A program made the position numbers and the translations under genes. 33,577 nt of DNA. It comes from a virus. Below the pieces are notes generated by a model. The model was not told where the DNA came from. It worked only from the letters and a program-made list of their open reading frames with translations, and did not search any database. How positions within the stretch are numbered: the first letter of the stretch is position 1; each line of letters starts with the position of its first letter. Shown here in pieces: positions 1 to 6,892 of this stretch. The stretch covers positions 1 to 33,577 of IMG/VR virus record IMGVR_UViG_3300046167_000511; one strand, written 5' to 3'.

Positions 1-529
1 CCAACGACAACCACTACAACACAACCATCTATATTTTATAGAATTTATCAGAAGTTTACAATCTAATTGTAGTGCAGATGATACTATTATTGAGGTTTCT
101 AATCAAACAAACTCATTTCCTTCAGTTATATCTGATGGTTTAATTTGTTATTCTTCATTGCAAGATGGAGGTGCAGGAACAAGTGGTGATGTAGATAATT
201 TCTTGGATTTTGCAGATTGTGCAGCTTGTCAAGCATACATAAGCACAACAACAACACAAGCACCAACGACTACACAAGCACCTTGTACTGAAATACAAGC
301 TAATGTATCAACATCAGCTTTAAGTGTTTGTTGTGGTGGTAAACCAGTTTTTCTTTACATAAATTCAACTTCTTTAGCAACTGCGAGTGCAGTATTTACT
401 AATTCAGATTGTACTATATTTTTACCTGCAGGTAATTTTATAAAACATAGTGAGGGATTATTCTTTTGGAATGGTAACACATTATCAAGTCAAACTTGTC
501 CAGGTTGTTCAGATGGTGCTATACAATAA
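1..529 (+). CDS. 3' part of tail-tip protein with Cys-rich domains (continues from 31073..33577)
   Basis: This is the C-terminal part of the protein that starts at 31073, joined through the window ends. From base 1 the reading frame arriving from 33577 gives a Thr/Pro/Gln linker and then stops at 64-66. The adjacent frame is open from base 2 to the stop at 527-529 and carries clearly related sequence, so one base must be skipped or is extra near 34-37. This part holds a second copy of a CxxC-ending domain (about 35-235), a second Thr-rich linker (about 239-283, TTTTQAPTTTQAP) and a Cys-rich domain with a CC pair and a final CPGC (284-510). The last domain resembles residues encoded at 32855-33100. 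The stop overlaps the next start (TAATG). Likely an exposed tail-tip or receptor-binding region; exact function unknown. Confidence 0.75.
   Translation, partial: QRQPLQHNHLYFIEFIRSLQSNCSADDTIIEVSNQTNSFPSVISDGLICYSSLQDGGAGTSGDVDNFLDFADCAACQAYISTTTTQAPTTTQAPCTEIQANVSTSALSVCCGGKPVFLYINSTSLATASAVFTNSDCTIFLPAGNFIKHSEGLFFWNGNTLSSQTCPGCSDGAIQ
31..66 (+). other. Apparent one-base frameshift in the tail-tip gene
   Basis: The frame entering from the window end reads PSIFYR and then meets TAA at 64-66. The next frame reads on as EFIRSLQSNC and matches the paralogous domain encoded near 33330. Removing one T from the TTTT run at 34-37 gives the continuous reading PSIFIEFIRSLQSNC. The joined gene is 3034 bases long, one more than a multiple of three. 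This could be a sequencing or assembly error at the contig ends, a real disrupting mutation, or recoding; an error is the simplest reading. Confidence 0.6.
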
Positions 530-1437
530 TGAGATATATTTGTTGCCAACCATCTACTATTTATTATTCGTGGCAAATAGATGCTATGATTCATAGTTTT
601 TTACAAAATGGAATAAAAGCGAAACAAATTGATATTGTTTTTGCCGATAAACCAAACAATGAATATCCTTGTTTTTATTTGACAGAAAAATATCCTGATG
701 TAAATTTTTATTTTTACCCTGATACAAGAAAAAACATAAAATACATTTCAAGTGTACGACCTCATATTTTAAAGAAACACTTTTATAAATATGCTGATCT
801 ATATAAAGGAACTTTTATGTATCACGATTGCGATATAGCATTGACAAAACCTTTAGAAATAGATAATTATTTGTGCGGTTGTAATCAAACTTGCTATTTA
901 AGCGACACCATAAGTTATATAGGACACGATTATATATTATCAAAAGGGGAAGATGTTTTAGATTTAATGTGTGATGTAGCAAACATTGATAAAGACATTG
1001 TTAAACAAAATCAAGATGTATCAGGTGGTTGTCATTATATATTGAAAAACATTGACTATACATTTTGGGAAAAAGTTGAAATAGATTGCGAAAACTTATT
1101 TACAGAGGTTGTTAAATTAAATACAAAAAAAAGAGCAAAAGATAATAGACACCACCCATTGCAAATTTGGTGTGCCGATATGTGGGCAGTTCTTTGGAAT
1201 CTTTGGAAACTTGAAAGAAAAACAGAGATAATAAAAGAATTAGATTTTACTTGGGCAACTGAAAACATAAATGCTTGGGGTAAAAATGCAATATTTCATA
1301 ATGCAGGAATAAACAACGATAATAATAACGAGTTTTATAAAGCTAAATACTTAGGAAAAAAACCACCAAAAGATTTAAAAATAAATCCAAATTTAGCTTC
1401 ATATAAGTATTACGAACTTGTAAAACAAATATTGTAA
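529..1437 (+). CDS. Glycosyltransferase-like protein (putative GT-A fold)
   Basis: A 302-residue protein starting at the ATG that overlaps the stop of the tail-tip gene (TAATG), so the two are translationally coupled. The N-terminal part (CCQPS, then SWQIDAMIHSF) is followed by alternating strands and helices. At about residues 95-105 lies YHDCDIALTKP, a DxD-type motif (D-C-D) like the metal/nucleotide-sugar site of GT-A enzymes. Later QDVSGGCHYI and IFHNAGI sit where acceptor and C-terminal His motifs fall in such enzymes. The arrangement recalls peptidyl Ser/Hyp glycosyltransferases, but this is pattern recognition without an alignment. The preceding protein has Thr/Pro-rich linkers and is an attractive substrate. 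No signal peptide or membrane segment is seen. An upstream TTG at 496 is in frame but would overlap the tail gene. Confidence 0.5.
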   Translation: MRYICCQPSTIYYSWQIDAMIHSFLQNGIKAKQIDIVFADKPNNEYPCFYLTEKYPDVNFYFYPDTRKNIKYISSVRPHILKKHFYKYADLYKGTFMYHDCDIALTKPLEIDNYLCGCNQTCYLSDTISYIGHDYILSKGEDVLDLMCDVANIDKDIVKQNQDVSGGCHYILKNIDYTFWEKVEIDCENLFTEVVKLNTKKRAKDNRHHPLQIWCADMWAVLWNLWKLERKTEIIKELDFTWATENINAWGKNAIFHNAGINNDNNNEFYKAKYLGKKPPKDLKINPNLASYKYYELVKQIL

Positions 1438-1442
1438 ATTTG
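1435..1442 (+). promoter_or_regulatory. Bacteroidetes -7 box, leaderless arrangement before 1447
   Basis: TAAATTTG matches the Bacteroidetes -7 consensus TAnnTTTG. It is followed by four bases (TGGT) and the ATG at 1447, so transcription would start at or next to the start codon. The box overlaps the stop of the preceding gene. No TTG is seen at the usual -33 distance (nearest 14 bases upstream). Confidence 0.5.
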
Positions 1443-1446
1443 TGGT

Positions 1447-2769
1447 ATGGGTACAATTAGAACAGAACAAACAAGATTACTTCAAGAAAATGGCACAGAA
1501 AATATAGAATTTTTTGTTTATGATAAAGATGGTATTGCTAAAACAACATTAAAGCAAACCAAAGATGTTTTAAAACAAGTACCAAGCAACATTACACCAA
1601 TTAATTCTGATCTTGTAGCAGAATATATAAGACCATTAAGAGATGCAATAAAAACAACTAAAACAAGTGCAATGCAGCTTTTAAATAAAAATCCAAACTT
1701 TAGATATAACTCTTTTAATTGGGATATAACTGCATCAAAAGCAACAATTCAAATACCAAGTCAAATATTGTTTGATGTAAACCCAGTGTCAGGTATTTAT
1801 TGTTTATATCAAGAGCAAATGCCAGTTGCACCTGAAAAAACAACTTATATGATTAAAAACATTTTAAGTGATACAAGAATAGTGAGTGGTCGTGATATTG
1901 AAGTTTCTTGGAATTATTATATGTTTAGTGGTGGTTTGGGTTCACCTCTTATGAATCAATTTATTAGTGTTGGTCTTGATTCGACAAATAATGGCACAAT
2001 AAATAAAATGTATGATTTTGGAGATAATAAGTTTATATCAGAATGTTCAGGTTGTGGAGAAGGTGGTGATCCAATAGCTTTTACTGATGATAGGTTTTTT
2101 AAAAAAATAGATTATACACAATTTGATTCTTGGAATAAATATAAAACAACACTTCAGTCAAACTTAACTGGCACTGAAACTAATCCTCATATTGAAGTTA
2201 AATTGTTTCAAACGACAAGTCCTGGATTTTTATTCGGTAAAGCATTTTATGATGGTATCTCGATTTCTCAAAAAGCTAATGCTATAAAATCTATTCATAC
2301 AAAAAGGAGAGGTGGAATATTTGCTTTAGTTGATGGTATTGTACAACAAATTGATGATGAAACTAATATTAGTGGTGAATACAAGCAGAAAGAAACAATA
2401 CTTTCTAATCAACTTGATTCATTAAATGTTGCTTCAATAGAGTTCACCTATGGTCGTAAAGACAGACCAAATTCATTATTTAATGCCAATACTTTAGATA
2501 AGTGTGTGCTACAAGAAATAATAAATGATTTTAGAGAACCATTAAAACGATATGAAGGTTCTTTCTATAAAGATGATTCTGATGTTGTACCAATTTATTT
2601 TTATCACAAGCTATGGGTAAACTTCGGAACTACAGTTTTACAAGAACCAGTTACTGCTATTATTGATGAAATGGAATTTGATGTAAAGCAAAATGAATAT
2701 AAAATTGTTATGCACATTCCTAATCAAGATGATGATAAAGTAACTTATGATTTATATAAATTTGAATAA
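1447..2769 (+). CDS. Putative tail/virion structural protein
   Basis: A 440-residue protein that I cannot place in a named family. Alternating polar and beta-type sequence, no membrane segment, and a Cys/Gly patch (CSGCGEGGD) in the middle. The position directly after the tail-tip protein and the glycosyltransferase-like gene, at the end of the tail module, suggests a virion or baseplate/fibre component. It has its own leaderless-type promoter box. It is followed by 38 AT-rich bases before the DNA-metabolism genes start. Function beyond 'probable structural' is not supported by sequence. Confidence 0.6.
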   Translation: MGTIRTEQTRLLQENGTENIEFFVYDKDGIAKTTLKQTKDVLKQVPSNITPINSDLVAEYIRPLRDAIKTTKTSAMQLLNKNPNFRYNSFNWDITASKATIQIPSQILFDVNPVSGIYCLYQEQMPVAPEKTTYMIKNILSDTRIVSGRDIEVSWNYYMFSGGLGSPLMNQFISVGLDSTNNGTINKMYDFGDNKFISECSGCGEGGDPIAFTDDRFFKKIDYTQFDSWNKYKTTLQSNLTGTETNPHIEVKLFQTTSPGFLFGKAFYDGISISQKANAIKSIHTKRRGGIFALVDGIVQQIDDETNISGEYKQKETILSNQLDSLNVASIEFTYGRKDRPNSLFNANTLDKCVLQEIINDFREPLKRYEGSFYKDDSDVVPIYFYHKLWVNFGTTVLQEPVTAIIDEMEFDVKQNEYKIVMHIPNQDDDKVTYDLYKFE

Positions 2770-2807
2770 AATTTTTTATTAATGAAAATATTTTTAACTT
2801 TACCGCA

Positions 2808-3065
2808 ATGTTACTAAAGAATATTTTAGAAGGTTGGGGAAATTGGGCATTAAGCCAATTTAAATTAGTTGATCCTAAAATAAAACAAATGTCAAAGATG
2901 AGATTGCTTATTTGCGATATTTGTGATATTAGAAGTGGTCATATATGTAACCCAACAAAAAAGGGAGTAAATGTTAAAACTAAACAAATAAAAAATGGTT
3001 GTGGTTGTGCAATACCACCAAAGACACTTTCCCCCTTATCTAAATGTCCTTTAGATAAATGGTAA
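2808..3065 (+). CDS. Small zinc-ribbon-like Cys-rich protein
   Basis: An 85-residue protein. The N-terminal 30 residues are amphipathic (GWGNWALSQF); the rest has Cys at 36, 39, 47, 65, 67 and 80 in an arrangement typical of small phage zinc proteins: CDIC, GCGCAIPPKT and a final KCPLDKW. Proteins ending in CGCxxxxK...CPxxKW are common in phages of Bacteroidetes and others and resemble the DUF6171 type; their role is not established. An AACTTTA box lies five bases before the ATG. The four-base gap to the next gene suggests one transcript with the HTH gene and the recombination genes. Confidence 0.6.
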   Translation: MLLKNILEGWGNWALSQFKLVDPKIKQMSKMRLLICDICDIRSGHICNPTKKGVNVKTKQIKNGCGCAIPPKTLSPLSKCPLDKW

Positions 3066-3068
3066 TCT

Positions 3069-3308
3069 ATGGATAAAATACAAACGTTTATCAGTGAGTT
3101 CGAAATAGAATTTATTGATGATTTAAGGCGATTAGGTCTTAAAAAGAAAGATGTGTTGGAAAAGTTAGAAATGACCTTGCCCACATTGAATTCAAAGATT
3201 CAAAACCCTGATACATTAACTGTTAAGGATATAAAGAATCTTATTGAATTAGAATTTAATTTAGAAACTATAAAGAATGAGTACCGAGAAATCGAAAACA
3301 ACTCCTAA
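3069..3308 (+). CDS. Small HTH DNA-binding protein
   Basis: A 79-residue protein. Residues about 18-50 (DLRRLGLKKKDVLEKL, then TLPTLNSKI) look like a Cro/CI-type helix-turn-helix: a 'xxRRxGLKKxDVxExL' first helix pair, then 'TxPTLNSKI' as recognition helix. It overlaps the following ERF gene by 32 bases, which suggests co-expression with the recombination cassette. A regulator of the early genes is plausible, but there is no divergent partner gene and no clear operator. It could also be a small adaptor protein. Confidence 0.5.
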   Translation: MDKIQTFISEFEIEFIDDLRRLGLKKKDVLEKLEMTLPTLNSKIQNPDTLTVKDIKNLIELEFNLETIKNEYREIENNS

Positions 3309-3750
3309 AAAAGTTGTTAGTAAAAAGATGGATTTTCCAAATTGGAGTATCAATCTTAAAATATTTAGAATTCAAAATGAGCTTGAAGCTATCATTAAAG
3401 ATGCTAAAAACCCTTATTTTAAATCTAATTATGCAGACATCAATGCGATGTTAGAACAATTACAACCTTTATTAAATAAATACAAAGTTGCAATTGAACA
3501 ACCAATGAGAGATGGTAAAGTTTTTACTATTTTGACTTGTGTTGAAACAGGAGATTCTAAATCATCAAGTTTAGAATTACAACCTATGTCTGATCCACAA
3601 AAACTTGGAAGTGTTATTACATATTATAGAAGATATACATTACAAGGTTTGCTTGGAATTAGAACTAAAGATGATGATGCGAATATAGCATCAGGACAAA
3701 CTATTAACGAAAGCAGAGCAACAAGTTCTGTAACAATAAATGAAATTTAA
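3277..3750 (+). CDS. ERF-family single-strand annealing recombinase
   Basis: 157 residues. The core matches the ERF superfamily: NPYFKSNYADINAMLEQLQP, a central beta region, then SDPQKLGSVITYYRRYTLQG and LLGIRTKDDDAN. ERF proteins anneal complementary single strands during phage recombination and genome circularisation or repair. The N-terminus is Lys-rich and the C-terminus short, so the protein is on the small side of the family. Two genes on lies a RecE-like nuclease, which would supply the 3' single strands; the intervening gene encodes a protein with an SSB-type tip. The three form an obvious recombination module. Confidence 0.85.
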   Translation: MSTEKSKTTPKKVVSKKMDFPNWSINLKIFRIQNELEAIIKDAKNPYFKSNYADINAMLEQLQPLLNKYKVAIEQPMRDGKVFTILTCVETGDSKSSSLELQPMSDPQKLGSVITYYRRYTLQGLLGIRTKDDDANIASGQTINESRATSSVTINEI

Positions 3751-3755
3751 AAATT

Positions 3756-4022
3756 ATGGCAGAAGAATTTGTACGTAAAGATGGTACTGGGCAACTTAAT
3801 AAAAACTCATATAAAACCACTGACAATCACCCTGATTATAGAGGTGATGCTAAAATCGATGGTAAAAACAAAGAGTTAAGTGCTTGGGTTAAAACCAATG
3901 TTAAGGGCGAAAAATACTTATCATTAAGTATTCAAGAACCTTATAAAAAAGAAGAAGTCAAAACTCAATCTATACCTGTGAAAGCAGATCAAGATATGGC
4001 AGATGATGACTTACCATTCTAA
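3756..4022 (+). CDS. Small SSB-like protein with acidic DDDLPF tail
   Basis: An 88-residue protein. A short beta-type core (HPDYRGDAKIDGKNKELSAW, then VKGEKYLSLSIQEP) resembles small phage proteins of the DUF736/SSB-like type. A flexible linker and DDDLPF at the very C-terminus follow. That tip mimics the acidic SSB tail (DDDIPF) that recruits host repair and replication proteins. The start has the recurrent TAAAAATTATGG context. It lies between ERF and the RecE-like nuclease and is followed by a terminator. Likely role: binding single-stranded DNA or tethering SSB partners during recombination; binding itself is inferred. Confidence 0.55.
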   Translation: MAEEFVRKDGTGQLNKNSYKTTDNHPDYRGDAKIDGKNKELSAWVKTNVKGEKYLSLSIQEPYKKEEVKTQSIPVKADQDMADDDLPF

Positions 4023-4028
4023 CTTTAA

Positions 4029-4051
4029 GGGGGTTAATCACCCCCTTTTTT
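4029..4051 (+). terminator. Intrinsic terminator after SSB-like gene
   Basis: GGGGGT, a five-base loop and ACCCCC are followed by six T residues, starting seven bases after the stop of the SSB-like gene. A very similar stem recurs at 10248-10266. Genes continue on the same strand, so it may act as a partial terminator or attenuator. Confidence 0.75.
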
Positions 4052-4064
4052 AATACACTATATT

Positions 4065-4205
4065 ATGAATGAACATATGTTATATCACAATGTTTTAGCC
4101 AATTTCGATAAAAAGCTAAAAGAAGAAGAAGAAAAAAATAAACAATTAAAAGAAGAAAATAAAAAACTAAAAGATGAACTTAAAAAACTTAGAGATAAAA
4201 AATGA
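4065..4205 (+). CDS. Small coiled-coil protein
   Basis: A 46-residue reading frame starting 14 bases after the terminator T-run. After MNEHMLYHNVLANF it is almost entirely Lys/Glu/Asn/Leu in heptad-like spacing (LKEEEEKNKQLKEENKKL), predicting one long charged coiled coil. Its 3' end overlaps the RecE-like gene by 32 bases in another frame. No family recognised. The heptad pattern and position argue for a real gene, but low-complexity A-rich sequence can produce such frames by chance. Confidence 0.45.
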   Translation: MNEHMLYHNVLANFDKKLKEEEEKNKQLKEENKKLKDELKKLRDKK

Positions 4206-4971
4206 TTCAATACAAGATTATCATTCTCAAAAATCAATATCAGCAAGTAGCTTAAAGTATATAGCTGAAACATCTGTTTGGCATTACTTAAATAGAAAAC
4301 CCATAAAAGAAACAAAGTTTATGAAGATTGGCAATGCCGTTCATACAATTTGTTACGAGGGTATTGAAAAGTTTGGCGAACAATATTATGTTATGCCCAA
4401 AGTAGATAAGAGAACTAAAGAGGGTAAAGAACTTAATGAAAAGTTAATTAAATGGTCAAAGGGTAAAGTAATAATTGATGAACAAGAAGATCAAATAATA
4501 AGGGGTATATATGAAAACTTTAACAAGAGTAAAAAGGCACAAATGTATGCAAAAGGCAAAGTTGAGGTTTCCCATTATGGAACATATCAAGATATAGATG
4601 TAAGGGTTAGACCTGATTGTATGGGTGATGATTGGATAAGTGATATAAAAACTTGTCAAAACAGTAGTCCTAAAAGATTTCTTCGTGATATTTTAGACAG
4701 AAACTATCATATACAAGCATATTTTTATTCTTTGATGTTGGGTTATGATCCTAAAAAATTTAGATTTATAGCTTGTGAAACCAATCACCCTTATGGTGTA
4801 GAGGTGTATGGATTAGATGAAATTTTTATTGAAAATGCAAAAGAAGATTTTGAAAAAGCATTTACTTTTTGGAAGCTATATAAAGAGAAAAACATCATTA
4901 CTGGTTATCAATCTTCAAATTTTGATAAAGATGGTTCGATTATATTGAAAGGATTTAAAAGAAAAAAATAA
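4174..4971 (+). CDS. RecE-like PD-(D/E)XK exonuclease
   Basis: A 265-residue nuclease of the RecE C-terminal/DUF3799 type. Visible motifs: SISASSLKYI near the N-terminus (the 'S.S.lk.l..sP' signature), KIGNAVHTICYEG (GxAxH motif), VRVRPDCMGDDWISDIKT (D...DxK catalytic core) and HIQAYFYSLM (QxxxY motif). Such enzymes degrade duplex DNA 5' to 3' to expose a strand for an annealing protein, here the ERF protein upstream. The ATG at 4174 overlaps the coiled-coil gene. Length fits the isolated nuclease domain of phage RecE-like proteins. Confidence 0.85.
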   Translation: MNLKNLEIKNDSIQDYHSQKSISASSLKYIAETSVWHYLNRKPIKETKFMKIGNAVHTICYEGIEKFGEQYYVMPKVDKRTKEGKELNEKLIKWSKGKVIIDEQEDQIIRGIYENFNKSKKAQMYAKGKVEVSHYGTYQDIDVRVRPDCMGDDWISDIKTCQNSSPKRFLRDILDRNYHIQAYFYSLMLGYDPKKFRFIACETNHPYGVEVYGLDEIFIENAKEDFEKAFTFWKLYKEKNIITGYQSSNFDKDGSIILKGFKRKK

Positions 4972-4988
4972 TTATTAAATAATATAAA

Positions 4989-5663
4989 ATGAAAGATTTA
5001 AAAATTATCAAAGACATTGTTAATGAATATTTTCAAATTGACATTGCTAAAAAAACAAGAATGCAAGTTTATGTTGATGCAAGGGGTATTTATTATAGTT
5101 TATCAAGGGAATTAGTTCCAGGTGCAACCTATGAAAAATTAGGTCAATCTGTAAACTTAAACCACGCAACAGTAGTTAACGGAATGAAACAATTTAATTT
5201 TTTAATTGAATATAATAAATCAACCCAAAATAATTACTTAACTTTAAAAGCAATATGTTTAAAAAATATAGATAAGTTGGCAAATCCATTTGAAAAATAT
5301 TTAAGTAAAGAGGATAAAATGCAACATAGTGTAATGGAATATTTAGCATTCCAATATCCTAATGTTTATGCTATTCACGTTGCAAATGAAGGAAAAAGAA
5401 GTCCATTTGAAAGATTTAAGTTTAAATATTTAGGTGGAAAAGCAGGTGTTCCTGATATACTTATATTTAGAGGAGGTGGAACTGGTAGGTATGGTCTTGC
5501 TATTGAACTTAAGATTGGTTATAACAAGCCAACCGATAGCCAAAAAGATGCTTTAGAAAGATTAAGAAAAGAGAATTGGGAATGTCATTGGACAAATGAC
5601 TATGATAAAACTATTGAAATTATAGACCTTTATTTATCTAAACCCAATGATTCAGAGTTATAA
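4989..5663 (+). CDS. DnaA domain IV-like HTH fused to VRR-NUC nuclease
   Basis: 224 residues in two parts. Residues about 25-72 (ARGIYYSLSREL, then NLNHATVVNGMKQF) follow the pattern of DnaA domain IV: a basic helix, then the (D/N)HxTV recognition helix. Residues about 110-215 match VRR-NUC (PD-(D/E)XK superfamily): E134 in ANEGKRS, GVPDILIF with D156, and AIELKIG with E173 and K175, followed by SQKDALERLRKENW. VRR-NUC enzymes act on branched or flapped DNA, and phage members are often resolvase-like. The DnaA-like part would direct the nuclease to specific sites. No ATPase domain is present. Neighbours are recombination and replication genes. Both halves look intact; the fusion is the unusual point. 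Confidence 0.75.
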   Translation: MKDLKIIKDIVNEYFQIDIAKKTRMQVYVDARGIYYSLSRELVPGATYEKLGQSVNLNHATVVNGMKQFNFLIEYNKSTQNNYLTLKAICLKNIDKLANPFEKYLSKEDKMQHSVMEYLAFQYPNVYAIHVANEGKRSPFERFKFKYLGGKAGVPDILIFRGGGTGRYGLAIELKIGYNKPTDSQKDALERLRKENWECHWTNDYDKTIEIIDLYLSKPNDSEL

Positions 5664-5664
5664 A

Positions 5665-5901
5665 ATGGTTTACTGGTCAGAATCTAAACAAAGGATTCGA
5701 TATACTGTTGTTCATAATTTTGAGGATTTTGAAAACTATACTTATATCGGTTCGCTTACAAAGGTTGAATTTGATTTACTTATTGAAGCATTATTCTTAA
5801 AGTTTCAAGATGAGGAAATATCTAATGAAGATGTTCAATTAATGTATGATCGATTGAGAAAGTTTTGCAATGAAATAAAGAATATTACCGAGAACTTATA
5901 A
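5665..5901 (+). CDS. Hypothetical protein
   Basis: 78 residues from the ATG that follows the previous stop by one base; an in-frame ATG at 5647 would add six residues and overlap the nuclease gene. It begins MVYWSESKQRIRY and has an acidic helical C-terminal half (LTKVEFDLLIEALFLKF). No family recognised. Its place between the VRR-NUC fusion and a winged-helix replication protein suggests an accessory early function. Confidence 0.6.
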   Translation: MVYWSESKQRIRYTVVHNFEDFENYTYIGSLTKVEFDLLIEALFLKFQDEEISNEDVQLMYDRLRKFCNEIKNITENL

Positions 5902-5906
5902 ATTAA

Positions 5907-6590
5907 ATGAAAAAAAGTTATTATGCTATCATACCTGCATTTGTCAGATATGACCAAACACTAACCCCTAATGCCAAATTATTGTATGGCGAAATTACTG
6001 CTCTATGCAATGAGAAAGGTTTTTGTTTTGCAAGAAATAAATATTTCGCTGACCTATATAATGTAAAAACAAGATCAATTACCGATTGGATAGCACAATT
6101 AAAAACTCAAGGATATATAAAGTTAAAAATGACTTATAAGGAAAATTCAAAGGAAATTGAAAGTCGTGAAATATATATCACAAATTTTCTTGAGGTAGTG
6201 AAAAAAAATGCACCCCCTATGGAAAATAATCACCAGGATAATATATATAATAATATAAATAATAATACAGAAGAATATAAAGGGAAAGAATTTTCAGATA
6301 TGGTTTTAAAATCTTTTAAGCCAATATGTGATTTATTTCCAATTCAAACACAACCAAAAACACAAGCCGATAAAAAGGCTTGGATTGATTGTATAGATAA
6401 ACTTGAAAGGTTAGATGGATATTCACCAAGAAAAGTTTATTACATAGTCCAAAAAGTTAGAACAGATGATTTTTGGAAAAACAATTTTTTGACCATTTTA
6501 AAACTTAGAAAGAAAAATAAAGATGGTTTGAAATACATTAACCTATTCGAAGCCAAATTTGGTAAGAATCTAAAACAAATAAATATATGA
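5907..6590 (+). CDS. Winged-helix replication initiation protein
   Basis: 227 residues. The N-terminal third (YYAIIPAFVRYDQTLTPNAK, then LLYGEITALCNEKGFCFARN and ITDWIAQLKTQGYIKL) is a winged-helix domain of the HTH_36/phage replication O type. A low-complexity Asn/Tyr-rich linker (around residues 105-125) separates it from a helical C-terminal region that may bind helicase or DNA, as in DnaD/O-like proteins. The stop overlaps the next start by ATGA. With the primase-helicase downstream it probably marks the origin or loads the helicase. No iterated binding sites were recognised inside the gene. Confidence 0.65.
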   Translation: MKKSYYAIIPAFVRYDQTLTPNAKLLYGEITALCNEKGFCFARNKYFADLYNVKTRSITDWIAQLKTQGYIKLKMTYKENSKEIESREIYITNFLEVVKKNAPPMENNHQDNIYNNINNNTEEYKGKEFSDMVLKSFKPICDLFPIQTQPKTQADKKAWIDCIDKLERLDGYSPRKVYYIVQKVRTDDFWKNNFLTILKLRKKNKDGLKYINLFEAKFGKNLKQINI

Positions 6591-6892
6591 GTAAAAAGAA
6601 TAAACATCAAGAAAGAAAAGAAATTCCTGTTTTTTCAGGAGTTCTAAAATATTTTCCAAAAGCAATTAGATATGTTTCTAAAGTTAGTTATGTTGGAAAT
6701 GAACAACACAATCCAGGAACACCACTTCATTGGGATAGGGAAAAATCTAAAGATGAATTAGATGCTTGTGTAAGGCATTTAATAGATCACACGGAACAAC
6801 CAGTTGATGATGATGGATTATTACATCTTGGTAAAGCTGCTTGGAGAACACTTGGTGCATTGGAGAAATTTTTAGAGATGAACGATGAATAA
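6587..6892 (+). CDS. dGTP_diPhyd_N (DUF5664)-type nucleotide hydrolase
   Basis: 101 residues. FSGVLKYFPKAIRYVSKVSY, then GNEQHNPGTPLHWDR, DELDACVRHLIDH and HLGKAAWRTLGALE match the small phage family annotated as dATP/dGTP diphosphohydrolase N-terminal domain. Its conserved E/H residues resemble all-alpha NTP pyrophosphohydrolases. The family is implicated in trimming deoxypurine triphosphate pools, and related enzymes accompany PurZ in 2-aminoadenine phages. No purZ-like gene is visible here, so a general pool-shaping role is more likely. Start by ATGA overlap; the stop overlaps the next start. Confidence 0.7.
   Translation: MSKKNKHQERKEIPVFSGVLKYFPKAIRYVSKVSYVGNEQHNPGTPLHWDREKSKDELDACVRHLIDHTEQPVDDDGLLHLGKAAWRTLGALEKFLEMNDE

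Noticed and set aside
496-528. TTG start for the glycosyltransferase-like gene
   Set aside because: The ATG at 529 overlaps the preceding stop as TAATG, the arrangement used throughout the genome; the extra 11 residues would lie in the tail-tip gene.
2112-2716. DnaA-box-like sites TTATACACA (2112-2120), TTATGCACA (2708-2716) and, on the minus strand, TTATCCACA (7815-7823) as a phage origin
   Set aside because: They are scattered inside coding regions. With base composition this AT-rich, a few TTATnCACA matches are expected by chance. Worth revisiting only because of the DnaA-like fusion protein.
4085-4315. Minus-strand frame rich in Phe, Leu and Ser
   Set aside because: Antisense of the Lys/Glu coiled-coil and nuclease start; composition is the mirror of A-rich coding sequence. 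The same applies to the other minus-strand frames, for example 8641-8958, 9153-9515 and 32156-32473.
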